This document shows positions 8,096 through 16,640 of a DNA stretch of 64,000 bases, piece after piece (the stretch's first letter is position 1; every line of letters begins with the position of its first letter). Source of the stretch: RYN-230 sp963760405. GTDB lineage: Bacteria > Actinomycetota > Actinomycetes > Streptosporangiales > Streptosporangiaceae. The position numbers and the translations under genes are program-made. Location: the NCBI GenBank assembly GCA_963760405.1, contig CAVXCV010000004.1, forward strand, positions 620,001 through 684,000, in the 5' to 3' direction. The notes beneath the pieces were generated by a model. The model did no database searches. It was not told the origin of the DNA and was given only the letters and a program-made list of their open reading frames with translations.

Positions 8096-8991
8096 GCAGC
8101 GCCGCACTGGCCGAGTGCGTGGCGGTCAGCCGCCGGTTCGGCCACTTCACCGCGGTCGATCAGGTCAGCCTGGAGCTGGGGCCGGGCGAGGTGGTCGGCC
8201 TGCTCGGCGCCAACGGGGCGGGCAAGACGACCCTGATCCGGATCCTGCTCGGCCTGCTGCCCGCCTCCAGCGGAGCGGTGCGGCTGTTCGGCGGCCCGCC
8301 GTCCCGCGAGTCCCGGCAGCGCATCGGCTACCTGCCGCAGGGCCTGGGCCTGTACGACGACCTCACCGCCGCGGAGAACCTGGCCTTCTCGGCCGCGGTG
8401 TTCGGCATGGACCGGGCCCAGTTGCCCGCGGGCGCGGGCGGGGTAGCGGGCGGCCTGGGCCGCTACGCCCAGACCCTGGTTGGCTCGCTGCCGCTCGGGG
8501 TGCAGCGCCGGGTCGCCTTTGCCGGGGCCCTGCAGCACCGGCCGGACCTGCTCATCCTGGACGAGCCCACCTCGGGGGTGGACCCGCTGGCCCGGGCCCG
8601 GCTGTGGGAGACCATCGCCGACGCGGCCGCGGCTGGAGCGGGGGTGCTGGTCACCACCCACTACATGGACGAGGCCGGGGAATGCGGCAGGCTGGTCGTC
8701 ATGGCTGACGGGCGGGTGGTGGCGCAGGGCACCGCGGCGGAGGTGACCGGGGACGCCCGGGTGACCGTGGTGCAGGCCGCGGACTGGGCGGCCGCGTTCA
8801 GCGCGCTGGAGGCGGCGGGCCTGCCCGCGGCGCTGGCGGGCCGGACGTTGCGGGTGCCGGGTGCACCGGCGGCCGCGGTGCAGGCGGCACTGGGCGGCCT
8901 CCCGGCTCAGCTGAGCGAGGCACCCGCGACTCTGGAGGAGCGGTTCTTCCAGCTCACCGCGGCCGGGGGAGAGGCGCGGACGGCCCGGTGA
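8092..8991 (+). CDS. ABC exporter ATPase with intact catalytic site but degenerate signature
   Basis: Second ATPase, 299 aa, start ATG overlapping the previous stop (ATGA), GGAGG-like ribosome-binding site just upstream. Walker A GANGAGKTT (Lys45), Q-loop Gln83, Walker B LLILDEPTSGVD (catalytic Glu158) and H-switch His190 are all present. The signature motif is altered from LSGGQ to LPLGVQ (133-138). The C-terminal region resembles the accessory domain of drug or antibiotic ABC-2 ATPases. In a heterodimer its Walker site faces the intact LSGGM of the preceding subunit, giving one working site. Confidence 0.92.
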   Translation: MSSAALAECVAVSRRFGHFTAVDQVSLELGPGEVVGLLGANGAGKTTLIRILLGLLPASSGAVRLFGGPPSRESRQRIGYLPQGLGLYDDLTAAENLAFSAAVFGMDRAQLPAGAGGVAGGLGRYAQTLVGSLPLGVQRRVAFAGALQHRPDLLILDEPTSGVDPLARARLWETIADAAAAGAGVLVTTHYMDEAGECGRLVVMADGRVVAQGTAAEVTGDARVTVVQAADWAAAFSALEAAGLPAALAGRTLRVPGAPAAAVQAALGGLPAQLSEAPATLEERFFQLTAAGGEARTAR

Positions 8992-9614
8992 CCGGCGGGG
9001 GACAGCTGGGGCGTACCGGGCGCCGGGGCGGGGACAGCGGAACGCGGGAGGCGATCCGGGCCGCAGCGCGTAAGCGGTTCGCCGAGTTCGGTTACAGCGG
9101 CGCCACGATCCGCGGCATCGCCGCGGACGCGGGCGTGGATCCGGCCCTGGTGCATCATTTCTTCGGCACCAAGGAGAAGCTGTTCGCCGCGGCCGTGCAG
9201 CTACCGCTGGTGCCCGGCGAGCTGCTCAGCGCGGCGCTCGCGGCTGGGGCCCGGGACCCGGCGCTGAGCCTCGGCGAGCACCTGGCCCGCACCGTGCTCA
9301 CGGCCTGGGACGTGAACGAGATCCGGGAGATCCTGCTCGGCCTGGTGCGCTCGGCCGCCACCAGCGAGCAGGCGCTGATCATGCTCCGGGAGTTCGTCAC
9401 CCAGACCATCCTGGCCCGGCTGTCCGGGGTGGCCCGGGCGGCCAGCCCGGCCGAGGCGGAGTACCGGGCCGGCCTGGTCGCCAGCCAGCTGCTGGGCCTG
9501 GCCGTGACCAGGTACGCCCTGGGCCTCGGCCCGCTCGCCGCCGCGGCCCGGGATGACTTGGTCGCGGCCATCGGCCCCACCCTGGACCGCTACCTGACCG
9601 GCGACATCGGCTAG
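8988..9614 (+). CDS. TetR-family transcriptional regulator of the exporter operon
   Basis: 208 aa. N-terminal TetR helix-turn-helix: AIRAAARKRFAEFGYSGAT then IAADAGVDPALVHHFFGTKE at about residues 25-65. The C-terminal ligand domain is of the tetracycline-repressor-like type. GTG start overlaps the preceding stop (GTGA), so it belongs to the exporter operon. The order permease/ATPase/ATPase/TetR recalls the E. coli ybhGFSR-cecR locus, where a TetR protein controls a two-domain ATPase exporter. It probably represses the promoter at 5723-5757; effector unknown. Confidence 0.9.
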   Translation: MTGGGQLGRTGRRGGDSGTREAIRAAARKRFAEFGYSGATIRGIAADAGVDPALVHHFFGTKEKLFAAAVQLPLVPGELLSAALAAGARDPALSLGEHLARTVLTAWDVNEIREILLGLVRSAATSEQALIMLREFVTQTILARLSGVARAASPAEAEYRAGLVASQLLGLAVTRYALGLGPLAAAARDDLVAAIGPTLDRYLTGDIG

Positions 9615-9852
9615 GCCGGGCTCCCGGCCGCAGCAGGCGCGGGGACCGCCCGGTCAGGGGCTGGCGATTCTTACCAGATAGTTGTGTTTTGGGTATGTAA
9701 CGTTATGTCCGGTCAGGAAACGAGCAGGTCATCCAGATGCCAGCAAATTTCTCCCGTTTAGGTTTGTGCCGGACGTCGTGTCTGGCCACACGGCTTTTGA
9801 CGTGTCAGGGTGAAGTGCGGGCCATCCCCCATGGTCGCGGCGTGGAGGGCCG
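9615..9852. other. Non-coding gap upstream of the GCS2-family gene
   Basis: 238 bp without a credible gene. The middle (about 9665-9770) is clearly AT-richer than its surroundings and includes TATGTAACGTTATGT with the perfect palindrome TAACGTTA, a likely promoter/operator zone for the gene starting at 9853. I could not assign -35/-10 boxes with confidence. Confidence 0.5.
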
Positions 9853-11332
9853 ATGGGCAGGGACGTTCCAGCGATCACGGTGAACAATCAGGACCGGCGT
9901 CGTTATCGCGAGAAGGTGCGCCGGTGCCTGGACGTGTTCGCGCGGATGTTGCACGACTCCTGGTTCGAGGCTGCCCCGCAACGGGTTGGCCTGGAAGTCG
10001 AGCTCAACCTGGTGGACGACTCCGGTGGGCCGTCGATGAAGAGTTCCGATGTGCTGGCGGCGATCGCCGATCCGCACTGGGCGCCCGAACTCGGCACGTT
10101 CAATATCGAGATCAATGTCCCGCCGCGGCGGCTGTCCGGTGACGCCCTGTGCCAGCTGGAAGCGCACATGCTGGCGAGCCTGCGCCATGCGGACGCGCTG
10201 GCCCGGGACGTGGGCAGCCCGGCTCGCGATGATCGGCATCCTGCCCAGCCTGCGGGAAGCTGACGTCAGCCAGGAGACGATGTCCGCGAACCCGCGCTAC
10301 TGGCTGCTCAACGAGCAGATCCTGGCGGCGCGGGGCGAGGATGCCCGGATCGCCATCGACGGCCCGGAGCACCTGCTGACGCACGTGGACAACATCATGC
10401 CGGAAGCGGCGTGCACCAGTGTTCAGTGCCACCTCCAGGTCAGCCCGGAAGCGTTCGGCAGTTACTGGAACGCCGCCCAGGCCGTGGCCGGGGTGCAGGT
10501 CGCGCTGAGCGCGAACTCGCCGTTCCTGTTCGGCAAGGAACTCTGGCGGGAGACCCGGATCACCCTGTTCCAGCAGGCCACCGACACCCGCCCGGTGGAA
10601 CTGCAGACCCAGGGGGTCCGGCCCCGGGTCTGGTTCGGCGAGCGGTGGATCACCTCGGTGTTTGACCTGTTCGAGGAGAACATCCGCTACTTTCCCGCGC
10701 TGCTGCCGCTGTGCGAGGACGCCGATCCCGTGGCTGAGCTGGACGCAGGCGGTATCCCGGAACTGGCCGAGCTGACCCTGCACAACGGGACCGTGTACCG
10801 GTGGAACCGGCCGGTCTATGCGGTGATGGACGGCAAGCCGCACCTGCGGGTGGAGAACCGGGTGCTGCCAGCGGGGCCCACGGTGGCAGACGTCACCGCC
10901 AACGCCGCTTTCTACTACGGCCTGGTCCGGGCGCTGGCCGAGGCGGAACGGCCGATCTGGACCCAGATGTCGTTCGCGGCGGCCGGGGAGAACCTGCTGG
11001 AGGCCGCGCGGCACGGGATCGACGCGCACCTGTACTGGCCCGGCCTGGGCGTGGTGTCCGCCACCGAGCTCACGCTGCGCCGCCTGCTGCCGCTGGCCCG
11101 CGAGGGCCTGCGCCGGTGGGAGGTGGATTCCTGCCAAGCCGAGCGGTGCCTGGGCATCATCGAGCAGCGCTGCCTCACCGCCCGCACCGGTGCCACCTGG
11201 CAGGCGGAGACCGTGCACGCGCTGGAGCGCAAGAACGGCATGGACCGGCCGGCCGCGTTGCGGGCCATGACGCAGCGCTATATCGAGCTCATGCATAGCA
11301 ACGAGCCCGTGCACAACTGGCCGCTCAGCTGA
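9853..11332 (+). pseudogene. Glutamate-cysteine ligase family (GCS2) protein, single frameshift
   Basis: Carboxylate-amine ligase of the GCS2 family, about 490 aa in total. The start follows a GGAGGG site. The N-terminal part (RVGLEVELNLVDD, then GTFNIEINVPPRR) and the C-terminal part (MIGILPSLREADV, SVQCHLQVSP, NSPFLFGKELWRETR) are both well conserved but lie in different frames; one extra base near 10216 (GTGGGC-A-GCCCGG) accounts for the break exactly. All other hallmarks are intact, so a sequencing error or very recent mutation is likelier than old decay. Mycothiol producers normally lack glutathione, so the true acceptor may not be cysteine. Confidence 0.82.
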
Positions 11333-11528
11333 GCCTGGCCCGCCCGGCCCACGATGGACGGAAGGCAGGGGACCATTAGCGGCAGCGCGCCGACCTTCGG
11401 CATCTCCCCGGGGCGGATGGGGCGGAGCAGAATAGATGGTGCAGAGATGTGGCTAGCCGCAGGCGGATGGCCGGGGGCGGATGGCAGCGCGCTGGTGGCA
11501 GCCCGGTCAGTTGGGGCAGGTGGCGGTC
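11333..11528. other. Intergenic stretch before the DUF3048 gene
   Basis: About 196 bp. It contains several GCGGATGG-like repeats but no gene, strong promoter box or hairpin that I can support. Confidence 0.4.
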
Positions 11529-12518
11529 ATGACATGGAACCGGCGCAGGACCCTGCTGGTGGCCCTCAGTGCCACCGTGGCCTGCATCCTCGCGGTAACC
11601 GGAGTCCTGCTGTCCGGCGGTAAGACTGCGCCCAGGCCGCACGGGGTCACCGCCCGGCCAGCCGTGCAGCAGCTGGTTTCCCCGTTCACCGGGCAACCGG
11701 TCCGCTCGCTCGGGCCGGTGCTTGCGGTGAAGATCGACAACATCGTGACCGCCCGGCCGCAGACCGGCCTGGCCTCTGCCGACATCGTGTACGTGCTGCC
11801 GGTGGAGGGCGGGCTGAGCCGGTTCATGGCGGTGTACTCGTCTGCCTTCCCGCCGGTCATCGGGCCGGTGCGGAGCGCCCGCGAGGATGATCTCCAGCTG
11901 CTCAGCCAGTTCGGGCACCCCGCGTTCGCGTACTCGGGTGCGCAGCCGCACCTGCTGCCCGTGGTGGAACGGGCCAGCATCGTGGACCTGTATGCCGGCC
12001 GCGTCGGCGGCTACTACCGGGACAACCGCCGGGTCGCCCCGTACAACCTGTACGCGCGCACCAGCCAGTTGCTGGCCGAGGCCCGCGGCGCGAGCACCGC
12101 GCGCGACATCGGCTTCCGGTTCGGGCCTGCCCCGGCCGGCGGCACGCCCACCACAGCGAAGTCCGTGGCCTACCCGGCCGCCTCGTTCACCTTCCGCTGG
12201 TCGGTGCCGGCCGGCCGGTGGCTGGTCTGGATGGACGGGGCGCCGGCCATGACCACCGATGCTGGCCAGCTCGGCGCGCCCACGGTGGTGATCCAGTACA
12301 CCACCGTGGGCACGTCCCGCTTCGAGGAGTGGGGCGGCCCCGCCCCTTACGCCGGCAGCACCGGCTCCGGGCGGGCCGTGGTGCTGCGTGACGGCCGGTC
12401 CTGGACCGCGAGCTGGTCGCGCCCGGACGCGGCCGCCGGGACGGTCTTCACCACCAGCTCCGGGCACCGGATGACCTTCGCCCGCGGCCCGGTCTGGGTC
12501 GTCCTGGCCTACCGGTGA
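11529..12518 (+). CDS. DUF3048 domain (YerB-like) membrane-anchored protein
   Basis: 329 aa from the ATG at 11529. Basic N-terminus (MTWNRRR) then one hydrophobic helix, about residues 8-30, consistent with an uncleaved anchor or signal peptide. The DUF3048 domain is recognised by AVKIDNIVTARPQTGLASAD, VEGGLSRFMAVY and IGPVRSAR. YerB-like proteins are extracytoplasmic with no settled function. An in-frame ATG at 11481 would add 16 residues before the membrane helix; I prefer 11529 because the signal then begins with the basic cluster. Confidence 0.87.
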   Translation: MTWNRRRTLLVALSATVACILAVTGVLLSGGKTAPRPHGVTARPAVQQLVSPFTGQPVRSLGPVLAVKIDNIVTARPQTGLASADIVYVLPVEGGLSRFMAVYSSAFPPVIGPVRSAREDDLQLLSQFGHPAFAYSGAQPHLLPVVERASIVDLYAGRVGGYYRDNRRVAPYNLYARTSQLLAEARGASTARDIGFRFGPAPAGGTPTTAKSVAYPAASFTFRWSVPAGRWLVWMDGAPAMTTDAGQLGAPTVVIQYTTVGTSRFEEWGGPAPYAGSTGSGRAVVLRDGRSWTASWSRPDAAAGTVFTTSSGHRMTFARGPVWVVLAYR

Positions 12519-12547
12519 CGAGCTCTGTGACGGGTCCGCCCACGCGG

Positions 12548-13432
12548 TCAGGTCTGCAGTGGCACCAGCTCGCGGTTGAAGTCCTCCAGGAACCGGCCGA
12601 AGTCCAGCGCGGTCCCGCCCGCCCGGACCACGAACTTGGTCAGGCCCGCCGCCACGTACTCCTCGATGAGCCGCCTGGCGTCCGCCCAGCCGTTGGCGAT
12701 GAACGCGGCCGGGTCCGCGTCCGGCCGCCGCTGCCGCGCGACCACGTGCACCTGCTCCAGCTCCGCCCCGGTGGCCAGGGCCAGGCTGACGCCAAAGTGG
12801 TCCGGCTCGATCTCGCGGCCAGCCTCGGCCGCGGCTTCCTCGATGACCTGCCGCCCGGCGCCTGCCTCGGCGGGGGTGATGAAGCTGCCCAGCCAGCCGT
12901 CGCCCAGCCGGCCGATCCGCCGCAACGCCCCCGGCGCGCTCCCGCCGAGCCAGATGTCCAGCGGCCTGGCGGGCCGCGGGGCGATCAGTGCTGACTCCAC
13001 CGAGAAGAACTCGCCGTGAAACGACACGGCCTCCTCCCGCAGCAGCAGCCTGATCAGCGTGAGCGACTCGTCGAAGACCGCGGCCCGGCGGCCGGGCGGG
13101 ACCGGGAAAGCGGCCAGCTCACCAGGCCGGGCCGGCTTCAGCCCGAAGACCGGCAGCACCCGCCGGGGCGCCAGCCCAGCCAGGCTGGCCAGTTGCTTGG
13201 CCACCAGCACCGGGTGGCGGCCTGGCAGCACGGCCACCCCGCTGCCCACCTTCAGCCGGGACGTCCGGGCCAGGGCGTGCGCCATGCCGATGAACGGGTC
13301 CACGGCCGGCCCGTAGACCAGCTCCGGCAGCCACAGTGAGTCAACGCCGGCCGCTTCCAGGCTGTCCACCACGGCGGCGAAGTCGCTGGGCACACCGGCC
13401 GCGCCCAGCCCGATCCCGATCCGGACTTTCAT
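12548..13432 (-). CDS. LLM class F420-dependent oxidoreductase (MSMEG_3544-like)
   Basis: 294-aa luciferase-like TIM barrel. Starts MKVRIGIGLGAAGV; contains SLWLPELVYGP, KVGSGVAVLPGRHP, the LDIWLGGSAPGAL phosphate loop and DGWLGSFITPAEA. This pattern matches the actinobacterial F420 subfamily named after MSMEG_3544. Substrate unknown. It converges on the DUF3048 gene with a 29-bp gap and is not part of an obvious operon. Confidence 0.87.
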   Translation of the reverse strand: MKVRIGIGLGAAGVPSDFAAVVDSLEAAGVDSLWLPELVYGPAVDPFIGMAHALARTSRLKVGSGVAVLPGRHPVLVAKQLASLAGLAPRRVLPVFGLKPARPGELAAFPVPPGRRAAVFDESLTLIRLLLREEAVSFHGEFFSVESALIAPRPARPLDIWLGGSAPGALRRIGRLGDGWLGSFITPAEAGAGRQVIEEAAAEAGREIEPDHFGVSLALATGAELEQVHVVARQRRPDADPAAFIANGWADARRLIEEYVAAGLTKFVVRAGGTALDFGRFLEDFNRELVPLQT

Positions 13433-13476
13433 GCCCCCATGGGATCACACGCGATCGGGATCACGGGCTGCCGGGA

Positions 13477-13977
13477 TCACGGGCTGCCGGGGGCCGTGTC
13501 AGTCTGGGCGATCGGGGCCACCACCGCCTGTACCGCCCGGACCAGGTCAGCAGGGGCGATCTCGATCTCCAGGCCACGGCGGCCGCCACTGCAGAAGATC
13601 GTGGCGTGCTCCAGCGCGGCCGAGTCGATCACCACGGGCAGCCGTTTGCGCTGGCCGAGCGGGGAGATGCCGCCCACCACGTAGCCGGTAGCCCGCTCCG
13701 CGTCGGCTGGCGCGGCCATGCTGGCCTTCTTACCTCCGGCCGCCGTGGCCAGGGCTTTCAGGTCGAGGCGGCTGGCCACCGGCAGCACACCCACCGTGAG
13801 CGCGCCGTCCACCTCGGCCACCAGCGTCTTGAACACCCGGCCCGGGGGGACGCCCAGGCTCTCGCTCGCTTCGAGACCGTACGCCCCGCGCCGGGGATCA
13901 TGATCGTAAGCATGCACCGTATGCGGTATGCCCTGCCGGTCCAGCAGCGCGGTCGCCGGAGTCGCACGTCCTGCCAC
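13477..13977 (-). CDS. ybaK: YbaK/EbsC-type Cys-tRNA(Pro) deacylase
   Basis: 166-aa free-standing editing domain that hydrolyses misacylated tRNAs such as Cys-tRNA(Pro). Hallmarks are TPATALLDRQGIPHTVHAYDH, GRVFKTLVAEV with the functional lysine, the GGKKASMA segment and GYVVGGISPLGQ. I take the GTG at 13977 (VAGRATPATAL) because homologues start close to this motif; an in-frame ATG at 14067 would add 30 poorly structured residues. proS, which makes its substrate, lies about 4.3 kb away on the other strand. Confidence 0.88.
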   Translation of the reverse strand: MAGRATPATALLDRQGIPHTVHAYDHDPRRGAYGLEASESLGVPPGRVFKTLVAEVDGALTVGVLPVASRLDLKALATAAGGKKASMAAPADAERATGYVVGGISPLGQRKRLPVVIDSAALEHATIFCSGGRRGLEIEIAPADLVRAVQAVVAPIAQTDTAPGSP

Positions 13978-14073
13978 GGCCAGCCACTCTAGCTCCCGGG
14001 CTCGAATCCCGGCGGCGGCCCGTGCTGCTGGGCGGCCGGCCCGGAGCGGCGGCGTTACTGGCACCATGGAACC

Positions 14074-14586
14074 GTGCGTTATGTACTGGCTCAGGTCAAC
14101 ATCGGGCGGCTGCGGGCGCCGCTGGACAGCCCGCTGCTGGCGGGCTTCGTCGCCGCGCTCGACCCGGTCAACGCGGCCGCCGATGCGGCTCCCGGCTTCC
14201 TGTGGCGGCTGCAGACCGAGGATGGCAACGCCACCGCGGTCCGCGCGTTCGAGTGGGATCAGGCGGGCAGCGCCGGGGTAATCGTGAACCTCTCGGTATG
14301 GGAGTCGGCCGAGGCCCTGGCCGCCTTTGTCTATTCCGACGAGCACCGCCGGGTGCTGCGCCGCCGCCGGGCCTGGTTCGAGCGGATGGACGAGGCCTAT
14401 ACCGCGCTGTGGTGGATCCCGGCCGGGACGGTCCCGGACGTGGCCGAGGCGGAGCAGCGGGTCCGGCTGCTGCGCGCGCACGGCCCAGGTCCCCAGGCCT
14501 TCACGCTGCGGATACTGTTCCCGCCCCCGGGCGCGGCGGACGCCGGGCCGCGCGCCGGGCGCCAGGAATGGACCTGCCCTGCCTGA
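14074..14586 (+). CDS. DUF3291 domain protein
   Basis: 170 aa, GTG start. Ferredoxin-like dimeric alpha/beta-barrel fold of the antibiotic-biosynthesis-monooxygenase kind: YVLAQVNIGRLRAPLD, PGFLWRLQTEDGNA, VNLSVWESAEALAAFVY and HRRVLRRRRAWFERM. No biochemical role is established for DUF3291. Divergent from ybaK with a short spacer. Confidence 0.87.
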   Translation: MRYVLAQVNIGRLRAPLDSPLLAGFVAALDPVNAAADAAPGFLWRLQTEDGNATAVRAFEWDQAGSAGVIVNLSVWESAEALAAFVYSDEHRRVLRRRRAWFERMDEAYTALWWIPAGTVPDVAEAEQRVRLLRAHGPGPQAFTLRILFPPPGAADAGPRAGRQEWTCPA

Positions 14587-14589
14587 GCC

Positions 14590-14776
14590 AGGTGCCCCGG
14601 ACGGCGCGGCGGCGCGGCCCGGCCCGGACGGCCCGGCGGCGCGGCCCGACCCGGACGAGCACGCGCAGCGGCTCGCCGGGCAGGCCATCGCGGCCGGAGA
14701 CCCGACCGGGCGGTTCGAGCAGTTGTACGCGGCGGCGCGAGCGGGCCGGGTGGACGTGCCCTGGGCGCGGGGGTCA
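14590..14776 (+). pseudogene. N-terminal remnant of a class I SAM-dependent methyltransferase
   Basis: Without a start codon, this frame reads EHAQRLAGQAIAAGDPTG, then FEQLYAAARAGRVDVPW, which matches the N-terminal signature (DPTGWFE-LYAAA-G-A-VPWDRG) of a common actinobacterial methyltransferase. The similarity stops where the 3' end of the deacetylase gene begins, so the SAM-binding core is gone. It is preceded by a duplicated GC-rich segment. Probably a deletion scar; the assignment rests on a short match from memory. Confidence 0.45.
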
Positions 14777-15478
14777 GCCGGTGCTGTACCGGCGGAAGCC
14801 CACGGCGTACTCACAGCCAGCCGCCAGCCCCAGGTACCCGGACATGTTGCGGAGGAACTCATCCGGGTCGAAATCGCGGCCGAGCCCGTCCAGATAGGCC
14901 TTGTGCTCGCGCAGCGACGCGATGCCCGCGTCGATCGTGTCCGTCACGTCCGCGAAGTGCGTGGGCTCGCCCGCGGCGGCCACGAACACCTGCTTGATGC
15001 CGTTCCAGGCCGGCCCGTCGTCGGTGAACACCCACGAGTTGGCGGCGTCCCGGCAGGCGTCCAGCACCGCCAGGCCGGTGGCCCGGTGGTCGGCGTGGTT
15101 GACCACACCGCTTTCGCCCCAGCTGAGCTCGAAGTTCATGGTGATCACGATGTCCGGGCGCTCCCGGCGGAAGGCCGCAGCCAGGTCGCGGCGCAGCGGC
15201 AGGCCGTACTCGACCAGCCCGTCCTGATGGTCGAGGAAATGCACGTCGTGCACGCCGACCACGGCCGCGCTGCGCCGTTCCTCCGCTTCCCGCAGCGGCG
15301 CCACCTCGTCCGGCGCCATGCCCTCGATGCCAGCTTCGCCCCTGGTGACCAGCAGGTAGGACACGTGCTTGCCCTGCCCGGTCCACCGGGCCACGGCAGC
15401 CGCCGCCCCGTACTCGAGATCATCCGGGTGCGCCACCACGGCTACCGCCCGAGCCCAGTCCTCCGGCATTGGCTCCAT
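14774..15478 (-). CDS. PIG-L/LmbE-family zinc deacetylase
   Basis: 234 aa from the ATG at 15478. Zinc site AHPDDLEYG near the N-terminus and second His motif NHADHRATG, as in MshB, Mca and GlcNAc-PI deacetylases. Family members remove acetyl groups from GlcNAc derivatives or cleave mycothiol conjugates. It lies downstream of, and on the same strand as, a Nudix gene (57 bp gap), so the pair may be co-transcribed. It is not obviously MshB, and the substrate is open. Confidence 0.88.
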   Translation of the reverse strand: MEPMPEDWARAVAVVAHPDDLEYGAAAAVARWTGQGKHVSYLLVTRGEAGIEGMAPDEVAPLREAEERRSAAVVGVHDVHFLDHQDGLVEYGLPLRRDLAAAFRRERPDIVITMNFELSWGESGVVNHADHRATGLAVLDACRDAANSWVFTDDGPAWNGIKQVFVAAAGEPTHFADVTDTIDAGIASLREHKAYLDGLGRDFDPDEFLRNMSGYLGLAAGCEYAVGFRRYSTG

Positions 15479-15534
15479 CGCCCGCCTGCTCCCCACGTCG
15501 CTGCCGTCCGGCCGGTACCGCGCAGGGCCGGCCG

Positions 15535-16029
15535 CTACGTCCCCGACAGTATCGTCCGGATCAGGTCTGCCAGCCCGGCTGGCCACACCGTCTCCGTGGT
15601 GCGGTCGAGTTCCGCCAGCTCCCACCAGCGCCAGGCGGCGATGTAGTCCGTGGCGTGCATGTCCGCGACGTCTCCCAGCTCGCGGCGGGGCTGGTCGGTC
15701 CGGGCCAGGAAGTGCCGCTCGTGCTGGCGGACCAGCCGCCCGCCATACCGCATGGTGATGCTGCGCTGGTACACCTCACCCAGCAGCTCGATGTCCGTCC
15801 ATCCGGTCTCTTCGGCCAGCTCGCGGGCGGCCCCGGCGGCATAGTCCTCGCCGTCGTTGAGGCCGCCGCCCGGGGTGGTCCAGTGCCGTCCGATCGGCGG
15901 AGCGTCGTCGTAGCGCATCAGCAGCACCCGGTCGTCCGGGTCGAGCAAGATCACCCGCCCGGCGTGCCGTACCGGCAGCCCGTCCTGCCTGCTGCCGTCC
16001 GCGCCGCCCGATTTGCCCACGCCGGGCAT
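15535..16029 (-). CDS. Nudix hydrolase
   Basis: 164-aa phosphohydrolase with the Nudix box in GGGLNDGEDYAAGAARELAEE (GX5EX7REUXEE). The flanking RHWTTPGG and the C-terminal AAWRWWELAEL are typical of housecleaning Nudix enzymes acting on nucleotide diphosphate derivatives. First gene of a probable two-gene operon with the PIG-L deacetylase. Divergent from the DUF1697 gene (44 bp). Confidence 0.88.
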   Translation of the reverse strand: MPGVGKSGGADGSRQDGLPVRHAGRVILLDPDDRVLLMRYDDAPPIGRHWTTPGGGLNDGEDYAAGAARELAEETGWTDIELLGEVYQRSITMRYGGRLVRQHERHFLARTDQPRRELGDVADMHATDYIAAWRWWELAELDRTTETVWPAGLADLIRTILSGT

Positions 16030-16073
16030 TCTAGGGCTGGGTGACCTGGTAGCCGGGTGGCTAGGGTGGGGGA

Positions 16074-16640
16074 GTGCCTACTCATGTCGCCCTGCTCCGT
16101 GGCATCAACGTCGGTGGCGTCAAGGTCGTGATGGCCGAGCTCCGGGACGTGGTGACCGCACTCGGGCACACCGACGTGGCCACCTATATCCAGAGCGGCA
16201 ACGTGCTGTTCAGCACGGACGAGACGGACACGGCGAAGCTCGGGAAAGCCATGGAGGAGGCCATCGCGGCCCAGCTGGGCGTATCCCCGCGGGTCCTGGT
16301 GCTGTCCCGGGACGAGCTGGCCCAGGTGGTACGCGACAACCCGTATCCCAATGAGCCGAACCCCCGGGCCGTGCACGCGGTGTTCCGGGAGACTGAGCCC
16401 GCTCCGGACATGGTGGCTGGCGTGGCGGCGGTGCAGCAGCAGGTGGCCGCGAAGGGCAGCCGGGACACCGCGCAGTTCGTGGGCCGGACGTTGTTCCTGC
16501 ACACCCCGGACGGGTTCGGCCGCAGTGAGCTGGTGGTCCAGCTGGGCCGGGGCCAGGGCCCGCTGGCGGCCAAGTCGGCCGGCACCGCCCGGAACTGGGC
16601 CACCGTCACCAAGCTGCTCGCCCTATGCGGTCCCCAGTGA
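16074..16640 (+). CDS. DUF1697 domain protein
   Basis: 188 aa, GTG start. Recognised by HVALLRGINVGG at the N-terminus, VATYIQSGNVLFST and the FLHTPDGFGRS...ARNWATVTKL end. A widespread small cytoplasmic family of unknown function. Its 3' end overlaps the MFS gene by 16 bp, so the two are probably co-translated. Confidence 0.92.
   Translation: MPTHVALLRGINVGGVKVVMAELRDVVTALGHTDVATYIQSGNVLFSTDETDTAKLGKAMEEAIAAQLGVSPRVLVLSRDELAQVVRDNPYPNEPNPRAVHAVFRETEPAPDMVAGVAAVQQQVAAKGSRDTAQFVGRTLFLHTPDGFGRSELVVQLGRGQGPLAAKSAGTARNWATVTKLLALCGPQ

Noticed and set aside
10200..10230. Programmed ribosomal frameshift in the GCS2 gene
   Set aside because: No slippery heptamer or stimulatory structure, and the same kind of one-base break recurs in unrelated genes.
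13985..14015. tRNA T-loop-like GGCTCGAATCCCGG
   Set aside because: No matching acceptor, D or anticodon arms; it lies in the ybaK/DUF3291 spacer.
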